Assembly: GCA_902490055.1 (NCBI GenBank)
Contig: CABUCP010000092.1
Location: 1 to 9,133, forward strand
DNA from: an uncultured Klebsiella sp.
GTDB lineage: Bacteria > Pseudomonadota > Gammaproteobacteria > Enterobacterales > Enterobacteriaceae
DNA length: 9,133 nucleotides
Reading direction: 5' to 3'
Both the position numbers and the translations under genes were made by a program. Positions 1 through 8,044 of this stretch are shown piece by piece; position 1 is the stretch's first letter, and each line of letters opens with the position of its first letter. Below the pieces are notes generated by a model. It was given only the letters and a program-made list of their open reading frames with translations, made no database searches and was not told the DNA's origin.

Positions 1-786
1 ATCACCGTCTATGCGGAAAAGGAGGCCCAGCATATTCCGTGGAAAGCCGCGGGCGCCGAGGTGATTGTTGAATGTACCGGCTTCTATACGTCGGCTGAAA
101 AATCGCAGGCGCATCTGACCGCCGGTGCGAAGAAAGTGCTGATTTCCGCCCCTGCCGGCGAGATGAAAACCATTGTTTACCACGTCAACGATGACACCAT
201 GAGCCCGGATGACACCATTATCTCCGTGGCCTCCTGCACCACCAACTGCCTCGCGCCGATGGCCAAAGTTCTGAACGACGCCTTCGGTATTACCGTCGGG
301 ACCATGACCACCATTCACGCCTATACCGGAACGCAGTCGCTGGTCGATGGCCCGCGCGGCAAGGACCTGCGCGCCTCTCGCGCGGCGGCGGAGAACATTA
401 TTCCACACACCACCGGCGCGGCTAAAGCCATCGGTCTGGTGATCCCGGAACTCAGCGGCAAACTGAAAGGCCACGCTCAACGCGTACCGACCAAAACCGG
501 TTCGGTCACTGAACTGGTTTCAGTGCTGGGGAAAAAGGTCACCGCCGACGAGGTCAATCAGGCGATGAAAAATGCGGCGGCGAACAATGAATCCTTCGGC
601 TATACCGAAGAAGAAATCGTCTCCTCCGATATCATCGGCAGCCATTTTGGTTCCATTTACGACGCAACGCAGCTGGAAATTATGGAGGCTGGCGGCGTGC
701 AGTTGGTGAAAACCGTGGCCTGGTACGATAACGAGTACGGCTTTGTCACCCAGCTGGTTCGCGTGCTGGATAAATTCGCGCAATAA
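1..786 (+). CDS. gapC: Glyceraldehyde-3-phosphate dehydrogenase GapC, C-terminal part (5' end outside window)
   Basis: Type I phosphorylating GAPDH, which converts glyceraldehyde 3-phosphate, NAD+ and phosphate to 1,3-bisphosphoglycerate in the cytosol. The reading frame is open from base 1 in frame 1, giving 261 visible residues and a TAA stop. Judged by the E. coli protein, about 70 N-terminal residues (most of the NAD-binding Rossmann fold) are missing. The catalytic cysteine sits in SVASCTTNC (codon 235-237) and its histidine partner in TIHAYTG (codon 316-318). They are 27 residues apart, as in the family (Cys149/His176). The C-terminal WYDNEYGF signature is present. The match is to GapC rather than GapA, because stretches such as AEKEA..IPWKA and the convergent ydcF neighbour agree with the E. 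coli gapC locus as I remember it. In E. coli K-12 gapC is a pseudogene, but here the visible part has no frameshift or stop. Its role beside GapA is uncertain. Confidence 0.93.
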   Translation: MTVYAEKEAQHIPWKAAGAEVIVECTGFYTSAEKSQAHLTAGAKKVLISAPAGEMKTIVYHVNDDTMSPDDTIISVASCTTNCLAPMAKVLNDAFGITVGTMTTIHAYTGTQSLVDGPRGKDLRASRAAAENIIPHTTGAAKAIGLVIPELSGKLKGHAQRVPTKTGSVTELVSVLGKKVTADEVNQAMKNAAANNESFGYTEEEIVSSDIIGSHFGSIYDATQLEIMEAGGVQLVKTVAWYDNEYGFVTQLVRVLDKFAQ

Positions 787-796
787 GCCGCAGCAT

Positions 797-824
797 AATG
801 CGGATAGCCGCGGCTATCCGCATT
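797..824. terminator. Perfect 28-bp palindrome, likely bidirectional terminator for gapC and ydcF
   Basis: The arm AATGCGGATAGCCG (797-810) is followed directly by its exact reverse complement CGGCTATCCGCATT (811-824). As RNA it can fold into a stem of about 12 bp with a CGCG tetraloop, and it reads the same on both strands. It starts 10 nt after the gapC stop and lies 4 nt beyond the ydcF stop, filling most of the 42-nt gap between the convergent genes. The T-tract is poor on the plus side (ATTCTTGCT) and nearly absent on the minus side, so termination efficiency is uncertain. Confidence 0.7.
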
Positions 825-828
825 CTTG

Positions 829-1620
829 CTATCCCAACGTCCTGGCGCGCAACGCCTCGCTCAGCAGGCTATCTTCACGTAGCTGCCTCCAGGCCTCACT
901 GACCTGCGGCGGAAAATCAACATGGGCGATAAAGTCTTTCCCCTGTGGACCGTAACCCTGCGGAGTATCCTGCAGACGCGGCAGTTCGCCGAGCAGCAGC
1001 GCCAGATAGCGCCCTACCGGCCATAGTCCTGTCTGCTCGCCGCTGAATATAAGGCCATCTTCACTATTTTCCAGTTGCGGTGAACATCCCGGATAGCTCC
1101 ACCACTGCGGCTGCGGCGTGACGCCCTGCCAGACGCGGGTAAACGTCGCCATACTTCGCCGCTGCATGGTTGGATCCTGGACGACCACGCCGCAGGTATG
1201 AACCAACCCGCGCTCTTCCAGCATTTCGCGAGTAAACCAGGCGTTCTCGCCGCAGTTGGTCGAGCGGTCTTCTATCACAATGCGTTCGCGCGGGATGTGC
1301 CAAAACCGTTCAGCGATATCGGCCAGAATATGCGACTCCGGGCGCCCGTCGACCTCGACAGCATGGTAACGTGGATGCTGGCCCACGGCGTCGTACAAAA
1401 AGGTCGTTGAATGGCCGACACCGCCGCTTATCAGCAGCGGAAGCTGTGCCTGCGCCGCCAGCCGACAAGCGGCGTCAATCGTCGGGATCACCGCGTTGCC
1501 CGCCAATACGACAATCTGCGGCTGCGCGTCCTGCGGTAAATCATCCTGCGCTAACCAGCCGCCAATCAAATTGGCCGCCGCTAAGGTCTCGCGCGAAAGC
1601 GCCGGAAAATATTCTGCCAT
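829..1620 (-). CDS. ydcF: YdcF family protein (DUF218 / SanA-like Rossmann-type fold)
   Basis: A 263-residue protein, close to the 266 of E. coli YdcF, which it follows along its whole length. Motifs in order are VVLAGNA (37-43), SGGVGHST (65-72), RPESHILADIA (93-103), IEDRSTNCGENA (116-127) and VVQDPTMQRRSMATF (146-160), the usual DUF218 ligand-pocket segments. The C-terminal part contains GPQGKDFIAHVDFP, as in YdcF. No signal peptide or membrane segment is seen, so it should be cytosolic. E. coli YdcF has been reported to bind S-adenosylmethionine, but its reaction is unknown and none is assigned here. The ATG is preceded by AAGGA six bases upstream. The gene is read leftward, in the same direction as the permease/ast unit, but is separated from it by a strong terminator and so probably has its own promoter. 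It converges on gapC. Confidence 0.93.
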   Translation of the reverse strand: MAEYFPALSRETLAAANLIGGWLAQDDLPQDAQPQIVVLAGNAVIPTIDAACRLAAQAQLPLLISGGVGHSTTFLYDAVGQHPRYHAVEVDGRPESHILADIAERFWHIPRERIVIEDRSTNCGENAWFTREMLEERGLVHTCGVVVQDPTMQRRSMATFTRVWQGVTPQPQWWSYPGCSPQLENSEDGLIFSGEQTGLWPVGRYLALLLGELPRLQDTPQGYGPQGKDFIAHVDFPPQVSEAWRQLREDSLLSEALRARTLG

Positions 1621-1667
1621 ATCCTTTCCTTCTTCTGTTCAGATCTATTCATGACCTGCTGCGCGAC

Positions 1668-1696
1668 ATCATAAACCGCAGCAAGAAGAAAAGGAA
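1668..1696 (-). promoter_or_regulatory. Possible weak sigma-70 promoter of ydcF, overlapped by a dyad
   Basis: On the minus strand, TATGAT (1673-1668) is a good -10 hexamer. At a 17-nt spacing the -35 would be TTCCTT (1696-1691), which matches the consensus poorly and lies inside the T-tract of the upstream terminator. The -10 sits in the loop of an inverted repeat, TGCTGCG (1683-1677) and CGCAGCA (1663-1657) with 13 nt between arms, which could be an operator. This is inferred from position and one good hexamer only. Confidence 0.25.
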
Positions 1697-1727
1697 AACC
1701 CGGCAACCGCACGACGGCTACCGGGTT
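1683..1727 (-). terminator. Rho-independent terminator at the end of the ast-permease unit
   Basis: Read on the minus strand, the arm AACCCGGTAGCCG (1727-1715), the loop TCGTG and the arm CGGTTGCCGGGTT (1709-1697) form a 13-bp stem. Eleven pairs are Watson-Crick and two are G-U wobbles. A pyrimidine-rich tract, TTCCTTTTCTTCTT, follows directly (1696-1683). The hairpin begins 3 nt after the permease TGA stop. The wobbles weaken the hairpin on the opposite strand, and the run on that side is only three T, so it is directed leftward. It is the only convincing terminator between astC and ydcF. Confidence 0.9.
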
Positions 1728-1730
1728 CAC

Positions 1731-3167
1731 TCAGGCGCTGATGTTATCCAGCGCCAATTGCCCTTCTCGTTTCTGCTTCACTTTCCAGAAACACCACAGA
1801 GCGATAAACCACACCGGCGAGGCAATTAACGCCAGCAGCGTATCCGGGTCGAAAATCATAATGAAAATCGAGAAGGCGAAGAACAGCAGGCTCAGCCAGC
1901 ACATCACCACCCCCGCCGGCATTTTGAATTTCGATTGCGCATGCAGATCCGGGCGTTTATGGCGATAGACCAGATAGGCCACGAGGATCATGCCCCAACT
2001 AAAGACCACCATAATCGCCGCCAGCGTCGAGACGATGGTGAACAGGGTCATCACGTTGGGCACCAGAAACAGCAGCAGCGTACCGCTCAACATGCAGAAG
2101 CAGGAGAACAGCAGGCTACGTACCGGAATGCGCGTGTTACGCGACAGAATGCGGAACTGCCAGTGCGCGTGTTTTTCCACCGACAGGCCGTAGAGCATAC
2201 GGGTGCTGGAGTAAACGCCGCTGTTGGCCGAGGACATGGCTGAGGTTAAGGCAACAAAGTTAATTACCGCGGCGGCGGCCGGCAGCCCGGCTTTGGCGAA
2301 CAGCGTCACAAACGGGCTGGCATCCGGCGACACGCCCGGCCAGGAGGCCACGGAGATAATCACCACCATCGACAGCAAATAGAAAATGATAATTCGCAGC
2401 GGCAGCGCGTTAATCGCCTTCGGCAAGATCCGTTGCGGATCGCGGGTTTCCGCGGTCATGGTGCCGAGCAGCTCAATCCCGGTAAAGGAGAAAATAGCTA
2501 TCTGGAAACCGGCGAAAAAGCCGGTCACGCCGTGCGGCATAAAGGCCGTCGGGTCGGTGATATGGCCTAATGACGCCTTAACGCCATCGGGCGAGGTCCA
2601 GCCGATGGCGATCATCCACGCGCCGGTTAAGATAAGCGCAATAATGGTCACCACTTTGATCAGCGCAAACCAGAATTCGGCTTCGCCAAACATTTTTACC
2701 GAGAGCAGATTAAACAAGAACAGGATCCCAAGGGTGCTCAACGCAGGCATCCACGCCGACATTTCCGGGAACCAGTACTGCATATAGCTGCCGCAGACCA
2801 CCACATCGGCGATACAGGTTACCACCCAGCTAAGCCAGTAGGTCCAGCCTAAGTAAAAACTAGCCTGTGGGCCAAGATAGTCGCCGACAAAATCAGCAAA
2901 TGAACGGTAATCGAGGCGGGTCAGCAATAGCTCCCCCATCGCCCGCATCACCATATAGGTAAAGAAACCGACCAGTAGATAGATAAGCAGAATGGATGTT
3001 CCGGAGACGGCGATGTTTCTGCCCGCGCCCATAAACAGTCCGGTGCCGATAGCGCCGCCCAGCGCAATCATCTGAATGTGCCGGGCGCCAAGGCCGCGTT
3101 TGAGCTGCGACGGGCACTCCCCGTCGGCGGCAGGATGAACCTGCCCCTCGCGTTGATGTTCAGTCAT
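1731..3167 (-). CDS. APC-superfamily amino-acid permease, CycA-like, sixth gene of the ast operon
   Basis: A 478-residue inner-membrane amino-acid:proton symporter of the AAT family (CycA, AroP, PheP, LysP, AnsP). About 12 membrane segments can be placed, roughly at 31-52, 58-79, 104-130, 143-157, 166-188, 214-235, 257-277, 285-312, 350-369, 374-400, 417-438 and 445-462, between hydrophilic ends. Family marks are GGAIGTGLF (37-45), MRAMGELL (74-81), VKMFGEAEFWFA (157-168), GFFAGFQIAIFSFTGIE (216-232) and TSAMSSANSGVYSSTRML (308-325). It resembles E. coli CycA (D-alanine, D-serine, glycine) more than the other AAT members I can recall. However, cycA is normally elsewhere, and AST context suggests it may import a substrate or by-product of arginine or other amino-acid catabolism. 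Substrate is therefore unassigned. The ATG lies 10 nt after the astE stop, with GAAGGA overlapping that stop. This implies cotranscription and probably translational coupling. Confidence 0.85.
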   Translation of the reverse strand: MTEHQREGQVHPAADGECPSQLKRGLGARHIQMIALGGAIGTGLFMGAGRNIAVSGTSILLIYLLVGFFTYMVMRAMGELLLTRLDYRSFADFVGDYLGPQASFYLGWTYWLSWVVTCIADVVVCGSYMQYWFPEMSAWMPALSTLGILFLFNLLSVKMFGEAEFWFALIKVVTIIALILTGAWMIAIGWTSPDGVKASLGHITDPTAFMPHGVTGFFAGFQIAIFSFTGIELLGTMTAETRDPQRILPKAINALPLRIIIFYLLSMVVIISVASWPGVSPDASPFVTLFAKAGLPAAAAVINFVALTSAMSSANSGVYSSTRMLYGLSVEKHAHWQFRILSRNTRIPVRSLLFSCFCMLSGTLLLFLVPNVMTLFTIVSTLAAIMVVFSWGMILVAYLVYRHKRPDLHAQSKFKMPAGVVMCWLSLLFFAFSIFIMIFDPDTLLALIASPVWFIALWCFWKVKQKREGQLALDNISA

Positions 3168-3173
3168 GTCGAT

Positions 3174-3179
3174 TCCTTC
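3174..3179 (-). promoter_or_regulatory. Ribosome binding site of the permease, overlapping the astE stop
   Basis: GAAGGA lies 6 nt before the permease ATG, and its first bases are part of the astE TGA stop codon. Ribosomes finishing astE would therefore sit on the initiation region of the permease. This supports the chosen start and membership of the ast transcript. Confidence 0.75.
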
Positions 3180-4173
3180 AAGCAGGCAAAGAAAGGCATG
3201 GCGCGGTAGCGGTCAGCAGCAGCCCGGCGCGTTGACCGGCGGCGACGCCCGCATTCGGAAACAGGATGTAGGGAGCGTCGGCGTTGACCACCCAGGTTTT
3301 CTGTGCCTGACGGGCAATTTCATATCCTGCCGGCAGCGCGGTGAAGTTTTCAATTTTTGGGTCGAGATTGAGGGTAAAACCGTTCTCGCTCTTGATGATG
3401 CTCTGCTGCACCGTAAAATATTCAACCGGCGCTTTGCTACGCGGCGGCATGATGCCGTCGGCGATCAGCGCGCCGATCGCCAGCTCGGCGGCCGCAAACA
3501 AGCGCAAATCATTTTCACCGAACGGCATTACTTTCCCCAGTTCCAGCGTGGCGCTTTGCGCGCCGAACTTCTCGCTGGTGAAATGAGTAAAGGTACCGCC
3601 CGGTTCGGTGTGGCGTACGATGGCATCCATCCCGCTGGCCTGCAATAGCTGATAAAAATCTGCACTGTAGTCGCCATCATGGGCCGGTAGCAGCGCAAAC
3701 TGGCGATACTTCGAACCGCGAATCGCGGTATGCAGATCGAGATGTGTGCGGGCTACCTTGCCATATTCATCAGCGGTACGGAAGAAGGCCTGAACGGCCA
3801 TCTCCAGTTCAAACGCGCGACGCGATTCGTTGCCCGGCGCCACCGCCAGGTGACGGCCGCCGAACAGTCGATTTAAATCATTGTGCAGATAGCGACGGCT
3901 GGCGCGAATGGCCGGCAGGTTGCCGAACACCACCAGCAGCGCGTGGGTCAGCGGTTGCTCCCCCTGGCTCAGCCCCTGCAGGATCTGCAGCAGCATTTCG
4001 ATCGGCGCGGTTTCGTTGCCATGTACCCCGGCAGACACAATTGTCGCCTGCTGCCACGGCGTTGTCGGCAGCAGTTGCAGAATACCATCGCCTAACCAAC
4101 TGGCTTCAATACCCGCCGGAAAGGGCCATGTCTGCAGTTTACAGTGCAATAAATCGTTAACGTTGTGTTCCAT
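3178..4173 (-). CDS. astE: Succinylglutamate desuccinylase AstE
   Basis: Last step of the AST pathway: N-succinylglutamate and water give succinate and glutamate. It is a cytosolic zinc enzyme of the aspartoacylase/M14-like family. From the chosen start the protein has 331 residues (E. coli 322). The metal ligands are visible as His51 and Glu54 in GVHGNETAP and His148 in HLDLHTAIR. The catalytic glutamate is Glu211 in TLELGK, one residue from E. coli Glu210. The frame also has an ATG at 4200, but it lies inside astB, has no clear ribosome site and would add nine residues without a family counterpart. The ATG at 4173 has AAGGGG at 4185-4180, built over the astB stop, so it is preferred. By eye it is the ast protein most divergent from its E. 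coli counterpart, though all key residues are kept. The permease gene follows after 10 nt. Confidence 0.93.
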   Translation of the reverse strand: MEHNVNDLLHCKLQTWPFPAGIEASWLGDGILQLLPTTPWQQATIVSAGVHGNETAPIEMLLQILQGLSQGEQPLTHALLVVFGNLPAIRASRRYLHNDLNRLFGGRHLAVAPGNESRRAFELEMAVQAFFRTADEYGKVARTHLDLHTAIRGSKYRQFALLPAHDGDYSADFYQLLQASGMDAIVRHTEPGGTFTHFTSEKFGAQSATLELGKVMPFGENDLRLFAAAELAIGALIADGIMPPRSKAPVEYFTVQQSIIKSENGFTLNLDPKIENFTALPAGYEIARQAQKTWVVNADAPYILFPNAGVAAGQRAGLLLTATAPCLSLPA

Positions 4174-4179
4174 CCCCGG

Positions 4180-4185
4180 CCCCTT
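4180..4185 (-). promoter_or_regulatory. Ribosome binding site deciding the astE start
   Basis: AAGGGG shares its two A residues with the TAA stop of astB and lies 6 nt before the ATG at 4173. The upstream in-frame ATG at 4200 has no comparable sequence, so this site decides the astE start. Confidence 0.6.
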
Positions 4186-5524
4186 ATCGCTGGAAGTCAT
4201 AAATGGCGCCCAGATGCAGAATCTGCGTCAGCTCGTCCAGCGCCTGATAAACCTCGCGCAGCAGCTGCGGGTCGGCGAGATCGCTGGCGTGCAGGCGGTC
4301 GCGGTAGTGTTTTTCAACCCACGCGGTTAACTGTTGATAGCGTTCGTCGTTCATCAGGCTGTGAGCGTTGACCGCCGCGCGCTCGGCATCATTCAGCACC
4401 ACGCGCAAGCGCAAACAGGCCGGGCCGCCGCCGTTACGCATGCTTTCACGCAGATCGAACGCCGCCACTTCATCGATAGGCGATGTACTATCGGCAGCGA
4501 GCGTGGAGAGATAGCGCCAGACGTTTTCACGCTGACGGCACTCTTCCGGCACCACGATCAGCATCTTGCCGTCGGCTTTACTTAGCAGTTGGCTGTTGAA
4601 CAGATAAGAGGCCACCGCATCATCAAGGCTAACCTGCTCCTCCGGCACTTCTACGCTGGTAAACGGAATATTCAGGCTGGCGTTTCTCTCCTTCAGCGTC
4701 GCCAGAACTTCCTGCTGCTGCAGGAAGGCATGCTGATGATGGAACAGCACGTGGCGGTTGCTGACCGCGATAACATCATTGTGGAAGACACCATGGTCGA
4801 TAGCCTGCGGGTTTTGCTGAGCGAATACGGTGTACTGCGGGTCGAGCTGATGCAGACGCGCCACCGCCTCGCTGGCCTCCAGCGTCTGACGCGCAGGATA
4901 TTTTGCTGGCGCGATACCGCCGCTCGCCCGCTTGCCGTAGACGAAGAACTGCACGCCCTGGCGGTCATAGTTCGCGCAGAAACGGTTATGGTTCGCCGCC
5001 CCTTCATCTCCTAAATCGCCATGCTGCGGCAATGCCGCATGGTGCGCGAAGTAGCGCTCATCGGCGAAGGTTGCTCGCAGAATCGCCGAGGTGATCGGCG
5101 CCTCCTGCATCCGGTGCAGCTTGTTGTTGAGGTTCGCCACCGTAAAATGCACTTTACCATCGGCGCTATCGGCAGACGGCGACACGGTGGCGGCGTTGGC
5201 GGTCCACATTGAAGACGCAGAGCTGAAGGCGGAAAGCAGCTGCGGCGCCTCTTTGGCCGCACGTTGGATCACCTGCTCATCGCTGCCCTGAAAACCAAGG
5301 CTGTGCAGCATTGTCATATTTGGCCGCGGCTGCGGCGGTAAAATCCCCTGCACGAACCCGCGGTCAGCCAGGGTCTTCATTTTATACAGCCCCTGCAGCG
5401 CCGCCTTTTTCGGGTTCGATAAACCATCGCGGTTGTTTTGCGACGCCTCGTTGCCTACCGACAGCCCGGCATAGTGGTGCGTAGGCCCCACCAGGCCGTC
5501 AAAATTAGCTTCAAATCCAGACAT
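4184..5524 (-). CDS. astB: N-succinylarginine dihydrolase AstB
   Basis: Second step of the AST pathway: N2-succinylarginine and two waters give N2-succinylornithine, CO2 and two ammonia. This is the main nitrogen-releasing reaction. It belongs to the amidinotransferase-like (pentein) fold and is cytosolic. The length of 446 residues is nearly the E. coli 447. It opens with the family hallmark [14 protein letters not shown] (7-20). Asn110, Glu174 in [10 protein letters not shown], Arg212 in YPARQT and His248 in GVFHNDV fall at the same numbers as in the E. coli enzyme. The nucleophile is Cys370 in [12 protein letters not shown], equivalent to E. coli Cys365. The ATG is 22 nt after the astD stop and is preceded by GAGGA about five bases upstream. 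No defect is seen. The protein ends at DFQR, a few residues short of the glycine-rich E. coli tail. Confidence 0.97.
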   Translation of the reverse strand: MSGFEANFDGLVGPTHHYAGLSVGNEASQNNRDGLSNPKKAALQGLYKMKTLADRGFVQGILPPQPRPNMTMLHSLGFQGSDEQVIQRAAKEAPQLLSAFSSASSMWTANAATVSPSADSADGKVHFTVANLNNKLHRMQEAPITSAILRATFADERYFAHHAALPQHGDLGDEGAANHNRFCANYDRQGVQFFVYGKRASGGIAPAKYPARQTLEASEAVARLHQLDPQYTVFAQQNPQAIDHGVFHNDVIAVSNRHVLFHHQHAFLQQQEVLATLKERNASLNIPFTSVEVPEEQVSLDDAVASYLFNSQLLSKADGKMLIVVPEECRQRENVWRYLSTLAADSTSPIDEVAAFDLRESMRNGGGPACLRLRVVLNDAERAAVNAHSLMNDERYQQLTAWVEKHYRDRLHASDLADPQLLREVYQALDELTQILHLGAIYDFQR

Positions 5525-5546
5525 AGCGTCCTCACATAATCGGTTA

Positions 5547-7013
5547 TCAGAATGGCAGACCAGGCGACGTCGTCGCCGGAAGCGTCAGCGTTTCGCTGAC
5601 CAGAGAGGCCATCGGCCAGGCGCAATAGTCAGCGGCATACCACGCGGAGGCGCGATGGTTGCCGGAGGCGCCCACGCCGCCAAACGGCGCTTTACTGGAG
5701 GCGCCGGTCAACGGCTTGTTCCAGTTGACGATCCCGGCGCGCGCTTCGTCGGCCAACCTGTCAAACAGCCCCGGGTCGGAGGAGATAAGACCGGTTGCCA
5801 GGCCGTAGCGGGTGTTATTGGCGATCGCGATCGCCTCAGCAAACTGGTCATAGCGAATCACCGTAAGCAGCGGACCGAAGTACTCTTCATCCGGTACTTC
5901 GATACCGGTGACATCGATAATTCCCGGCGTCAGCACGGTGGACTGAGGGTCCGGCTGGCTCATTCGCAGCAGCACTTTACCGCCCAGCGCTTCGAGTTTA
6001 TCCTGCGCCGCCAGCATCCCCTGCGCGGCCGTCAGCGAAATCACGCCGCCCATAAACGGCTGCGGCTGCGCATCCCACTTGCCGGCGCGAATTTGGCCGC
6101 TGGCAGCAACCAGATTTTGCAGCAGCGCATCGCCCTCTTCACCGCGTTGAACCAGCAGACGACGCGCGCAGGTACAGCGTTGCCCGGCGGAGATAAAGGC
6201 CGATTGAATAATCACATTCAGCGCCGCTGCGCTATCGGCGACATCGGCGACAATCAGCGAGTTATTGCCGCCCATCTCCAATGCCAGCATCTTCTCCGGC
6301 TGGCCGCCAAGATAGCGGTGGAAATGGAACCCGGCGGCGGCGCTGCCGGTGAACAACACGCCGTCGATATCGTGGTTTTCCAGTAGCGCCTGACCGGTAT
6401 CTTTCGCCCCCTGCACCAGGTTAATCACCCCATCAGGGATCCCGGCCTGTTGCCACAGCTGGACGGTTAACTCCGCCGTCGCCGGGGTCAGTTCGCTCGG
6501 TTTAAACACCACAGTGTTACCGGCGATCAGCGCCGGAATAATATGGCCGTTCGGCAAGTGCCCCGGGAAGTTGTAGGGGCCAAACACCGCCATCACACCG
6601 TGCGGCTTATGGCGCAGTAGCGCTTTACCGTCCGGCATGGCCGCTTCGCGATAACCGGTACGTTCGGCGTAAGCATCGATGGAGATCCCGGCCTTACCGA
6701 TCATCGCCTGCACTTCGGTACGGGTTTCCCACAGCGGTTTACTGGTCTCGCGGGAAATTAATGTCGCCAACGCCTCTTTATTCTCTTCCAGCAGCGCGGC
6801 GAAACGCTGAACCACGGCGATACGTTCGTTTAGTGGTTGATGCGACCAGGCATAAAACGCCCGGCGCGCGGCGGCGCAGGCGGCCTGCACGTCAGCCGCG
6901 CCAGCGCTTTGCGCCTGCCATAACACGGACTGGTCTTCCGGGGCGAACTTGGTTAACGGCGCGCCGGCGCCCTGCTGCCACTTGCCTGCAATGAATTGTG
7001 CGTTTACCGCCAT
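5547..7013 (-). CDS. astD: N-succinylglutamate 5-semialdehyde dehydrogenase AstD
   Basis: Fourth step of the AST pathway: NAD+-dependent oxidation of N-succinylglutamate semialdehyde to N-succinylglutamate. It is a cytosolic aldehyde dehydrogenase superfamily enzyme of 488 residues (E. coli AstD 492). The superfamily catalytic elements are all present: Asn148 in GPYNFPG, Lys171 in VVFKPSE, the NAD loop FTGSAAAG (221-228), the general base Glu246 in LEMGG and the nucleophile Cys280 in [11 protein letters not shown]. The C-terminal EEYFGPLL and [23 protein letters not shown] segments match the AstD type, which separates it from AldA or GabD. The ATG overlaps the last 10 nt of astA. A GAGGA ribosome site lies about nine bases upstream, inside astA, so the two genes are likely translationally coupled. 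Confidence 0.97.
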   Translation of the reverse strand: MAVNAQFIAGKWQQGAGAPLTKFAPEDQSVLWQAQSAGAADVQAACAAARRAFYAWSHQPLNERIAVVQRFAALLEENKEALATLISRETSKPLWETRTEVQAMIGKAGISIDAYAERTGYREAAMPDGKALLRHKPHGVMAVFGPYNFPGHLPNGHIIPALIAGNTVVFKPSELTPATAELTVQLWQQAGIPDGVINLVQGAKDTGQALLENHDIDGVLFTGSAAAGFHFHRYLGGQPEKMLALEMGGNNSLIVADVADSAAALNVIIQSAFISAGQRCTCARRLLVQRGEEGDALLQNLVAASGQIRAGKWDAQPQPFMGGVISLTAAQGMLAAQDKLEALGGKVLLRMSQPDPQSTVLTPGIIDVTGIEVPDEEYFGPLLTVIRYDQFAEAIAIANNTRYGLATGLISSDPGLFDRLADEARAGIVNWNKPLTGASSKAPFGGVGASGNHRASAWYAADYCAWPMASLVSETLTLPATTSPGLPF

Positions 7014-8029
7014 GATCTGTTTTCCTCTGGATTGAGCGTCACCGTGTATACCCGGTCGGTTTCATTCACCTGCAGGGCATCAAGCGCCTGGCGGTCGAGC
7101 GGGCCCGGCGTCTCTTGCGCGATAAGCACCGCGCGGAAATTATCAAACTGACCGTTGGCGACGATGGTCGGCGTCGCCTGCGGTGTCATCAACTGCAGCG
7201 CCGGCAGCGAATGGCTCTCTTTGATGGCGCGAATACTGTCGGTTTCCGCTTCCAGCACCGGGCCGGCGTCAAAGATGTCGACCGAGCCGCGCCAGCTAAA
7301 GCCTTCTTTTTCCAGAATCGCGCGGGCCGGCGACGTATTGGCATGCACCTGGCCTATCACCTCGCGGGCATCATCCGGCAGCAACGAAATATAAATCGGG
7401 TAAGCCGGCATCAGTTCGGCGATAAAGGTTTTCATTCCGGTGCCGGTCAGGCGATCGGCATCGGCGAAAGGAATGTCGAAAAAGTGATGCCCGAGCGCAT
7501 CCCAGAACGGCGAGTTGCCCTGCTCGTCGCTGCGCCCGCGCAGTTCGGCGAACAGATGCGGCGAAAACCATTCACGGAACGCGGCGATAAAGACAAATCG
7601 CGCCTTGGAGAGCAACAGGCCGTTACGGTTCTTCTGATACTCAGGGTCAAGGAACAATGTGCAGAGTTCGCTGTGGCCGGTATGGTCGTAGCTAAGATTA
7701 AGCAACTCCTGATGCTTATAAACCCCCAGCTCTTTAGAGGCGCGTACCGTCTTCTGAATACGAAAATTGTAGAACGGTTCGTCAAGCCCTACCGCCACCT
7801 CAATGGCGCTCACGCCAACCACCCGGGCTAGCTCGGTGTCTTCAAGGACAAACAGGAACCCCTGCTCGCCGCGCGAGAGCTTACCGGCAAAGGTTTCCAC
7901 GCTGCGTTTGATCCGTGCGGCGAGGCGCACGGCATCATTCGGCAAGGAGGTCATCCCCACGCCCGCCCGGGAGGCCAGGCGGACAATATCGTCGAGGTCG
8001 TTTTCCCGTACGGGACGAAATAACATCAT
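7004..8029 (-). CDS. astA: Arginine N-succinyltransferase AstA
   Basis: First, committing step of the AST pathway: succinyl-CoA and arginine give N2-succinylarginine and CoA. It is a cytosolic enzyme with a GNAT-related fold, 341 residues long (E. coli 344). Recognisable blocks are MTSLP (26-30), [10 protein letters not shown] (55-64), SAIEVAVGL (74-82), [16 protein letters not shown] (116-131), SPFWDALG (173-180), [12 protein letters not shown] (202-213) and [10 protein letters not shown] (251-260). His229 in [20 protein letters not shown] corresponds to the proposed E. coli catalytic His229. The start has two consecutive ATG codons, and the first is chosen because GGGAG lies seven bases before it. 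astC ends 15 nt upstream, and the gene's end overlaps astD by 10 nt. The C-terminal 60 residues are less conserved than the rest. Confidence 0.97.
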   Translation of the reverse strand: MMLFRPVRENDLDDIVRLASRAGVGMTSLPNDAVRLAARIKRSVETFAGKLSRGEQGFLFVLEDTELARVVGVSAIEVAVGLDEPFYNFRIQKTVRASKELGVYKHQELLNLSYDHTGHSELCTLFLDPEYQKNRNGLLLSKARFVFIAAFREWFSPHLFAELRGRSDEQGNSPFWDALGHHFFDIPFADADRLTGTGMKTFIAELMPAYPIYISLLPDDAREVIGQVHANTSPARAILEKEGFSWRGSVDIFDAGPVLEAETDSIRAIKESHSLPALQLMTPQATPTIVANGQFDNFRAVLIAQETPGPLDRQALDALQVNETDRVYTVTLNPEENRSWR

Positions 8030-8044
8030 AGGCCGTCTCCCGGA

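Noticed and set aside
1371..1829. 152-codon plus-strand frame running through the ydcF start, the intergenic spacer and the permease end
   Set aside because: It crosses two genes and a clear terminator hairpin on the other strand, and its product is low in recognisable structure. No coding evidence.
3166..3648. 160-codon plus-strand frame opposite the end of astE
   Set aside because: Antisense to AstE, which is supported by metal ligands and homology. No independent support.
4174..4200. Upstream in-frame ATG for astE at 4200
   Set aside because: It would overlap astB by 17 nt, has no clear ribosome site and adds nine residues without a family counterpart. The ATG at 4173 is better supported.
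5655..6386. 243-codon open frame on the plus strand, opposite astD
   Set aside because: It lies wholly antisense to a full-length aldehyde dehydrogenase with intact catalytic residues. Its product is rich in Arg, Gln and His with no recognisable domain, typical of the shadow of a GC-rich gene.
7115..7831. 238-codon open frame on the plus strand, opposite astA
   Set aside because: It is antisense to a well-conserved AstA and its composition is that of a shadow frame. No ribosome site or family resemblance was seen.
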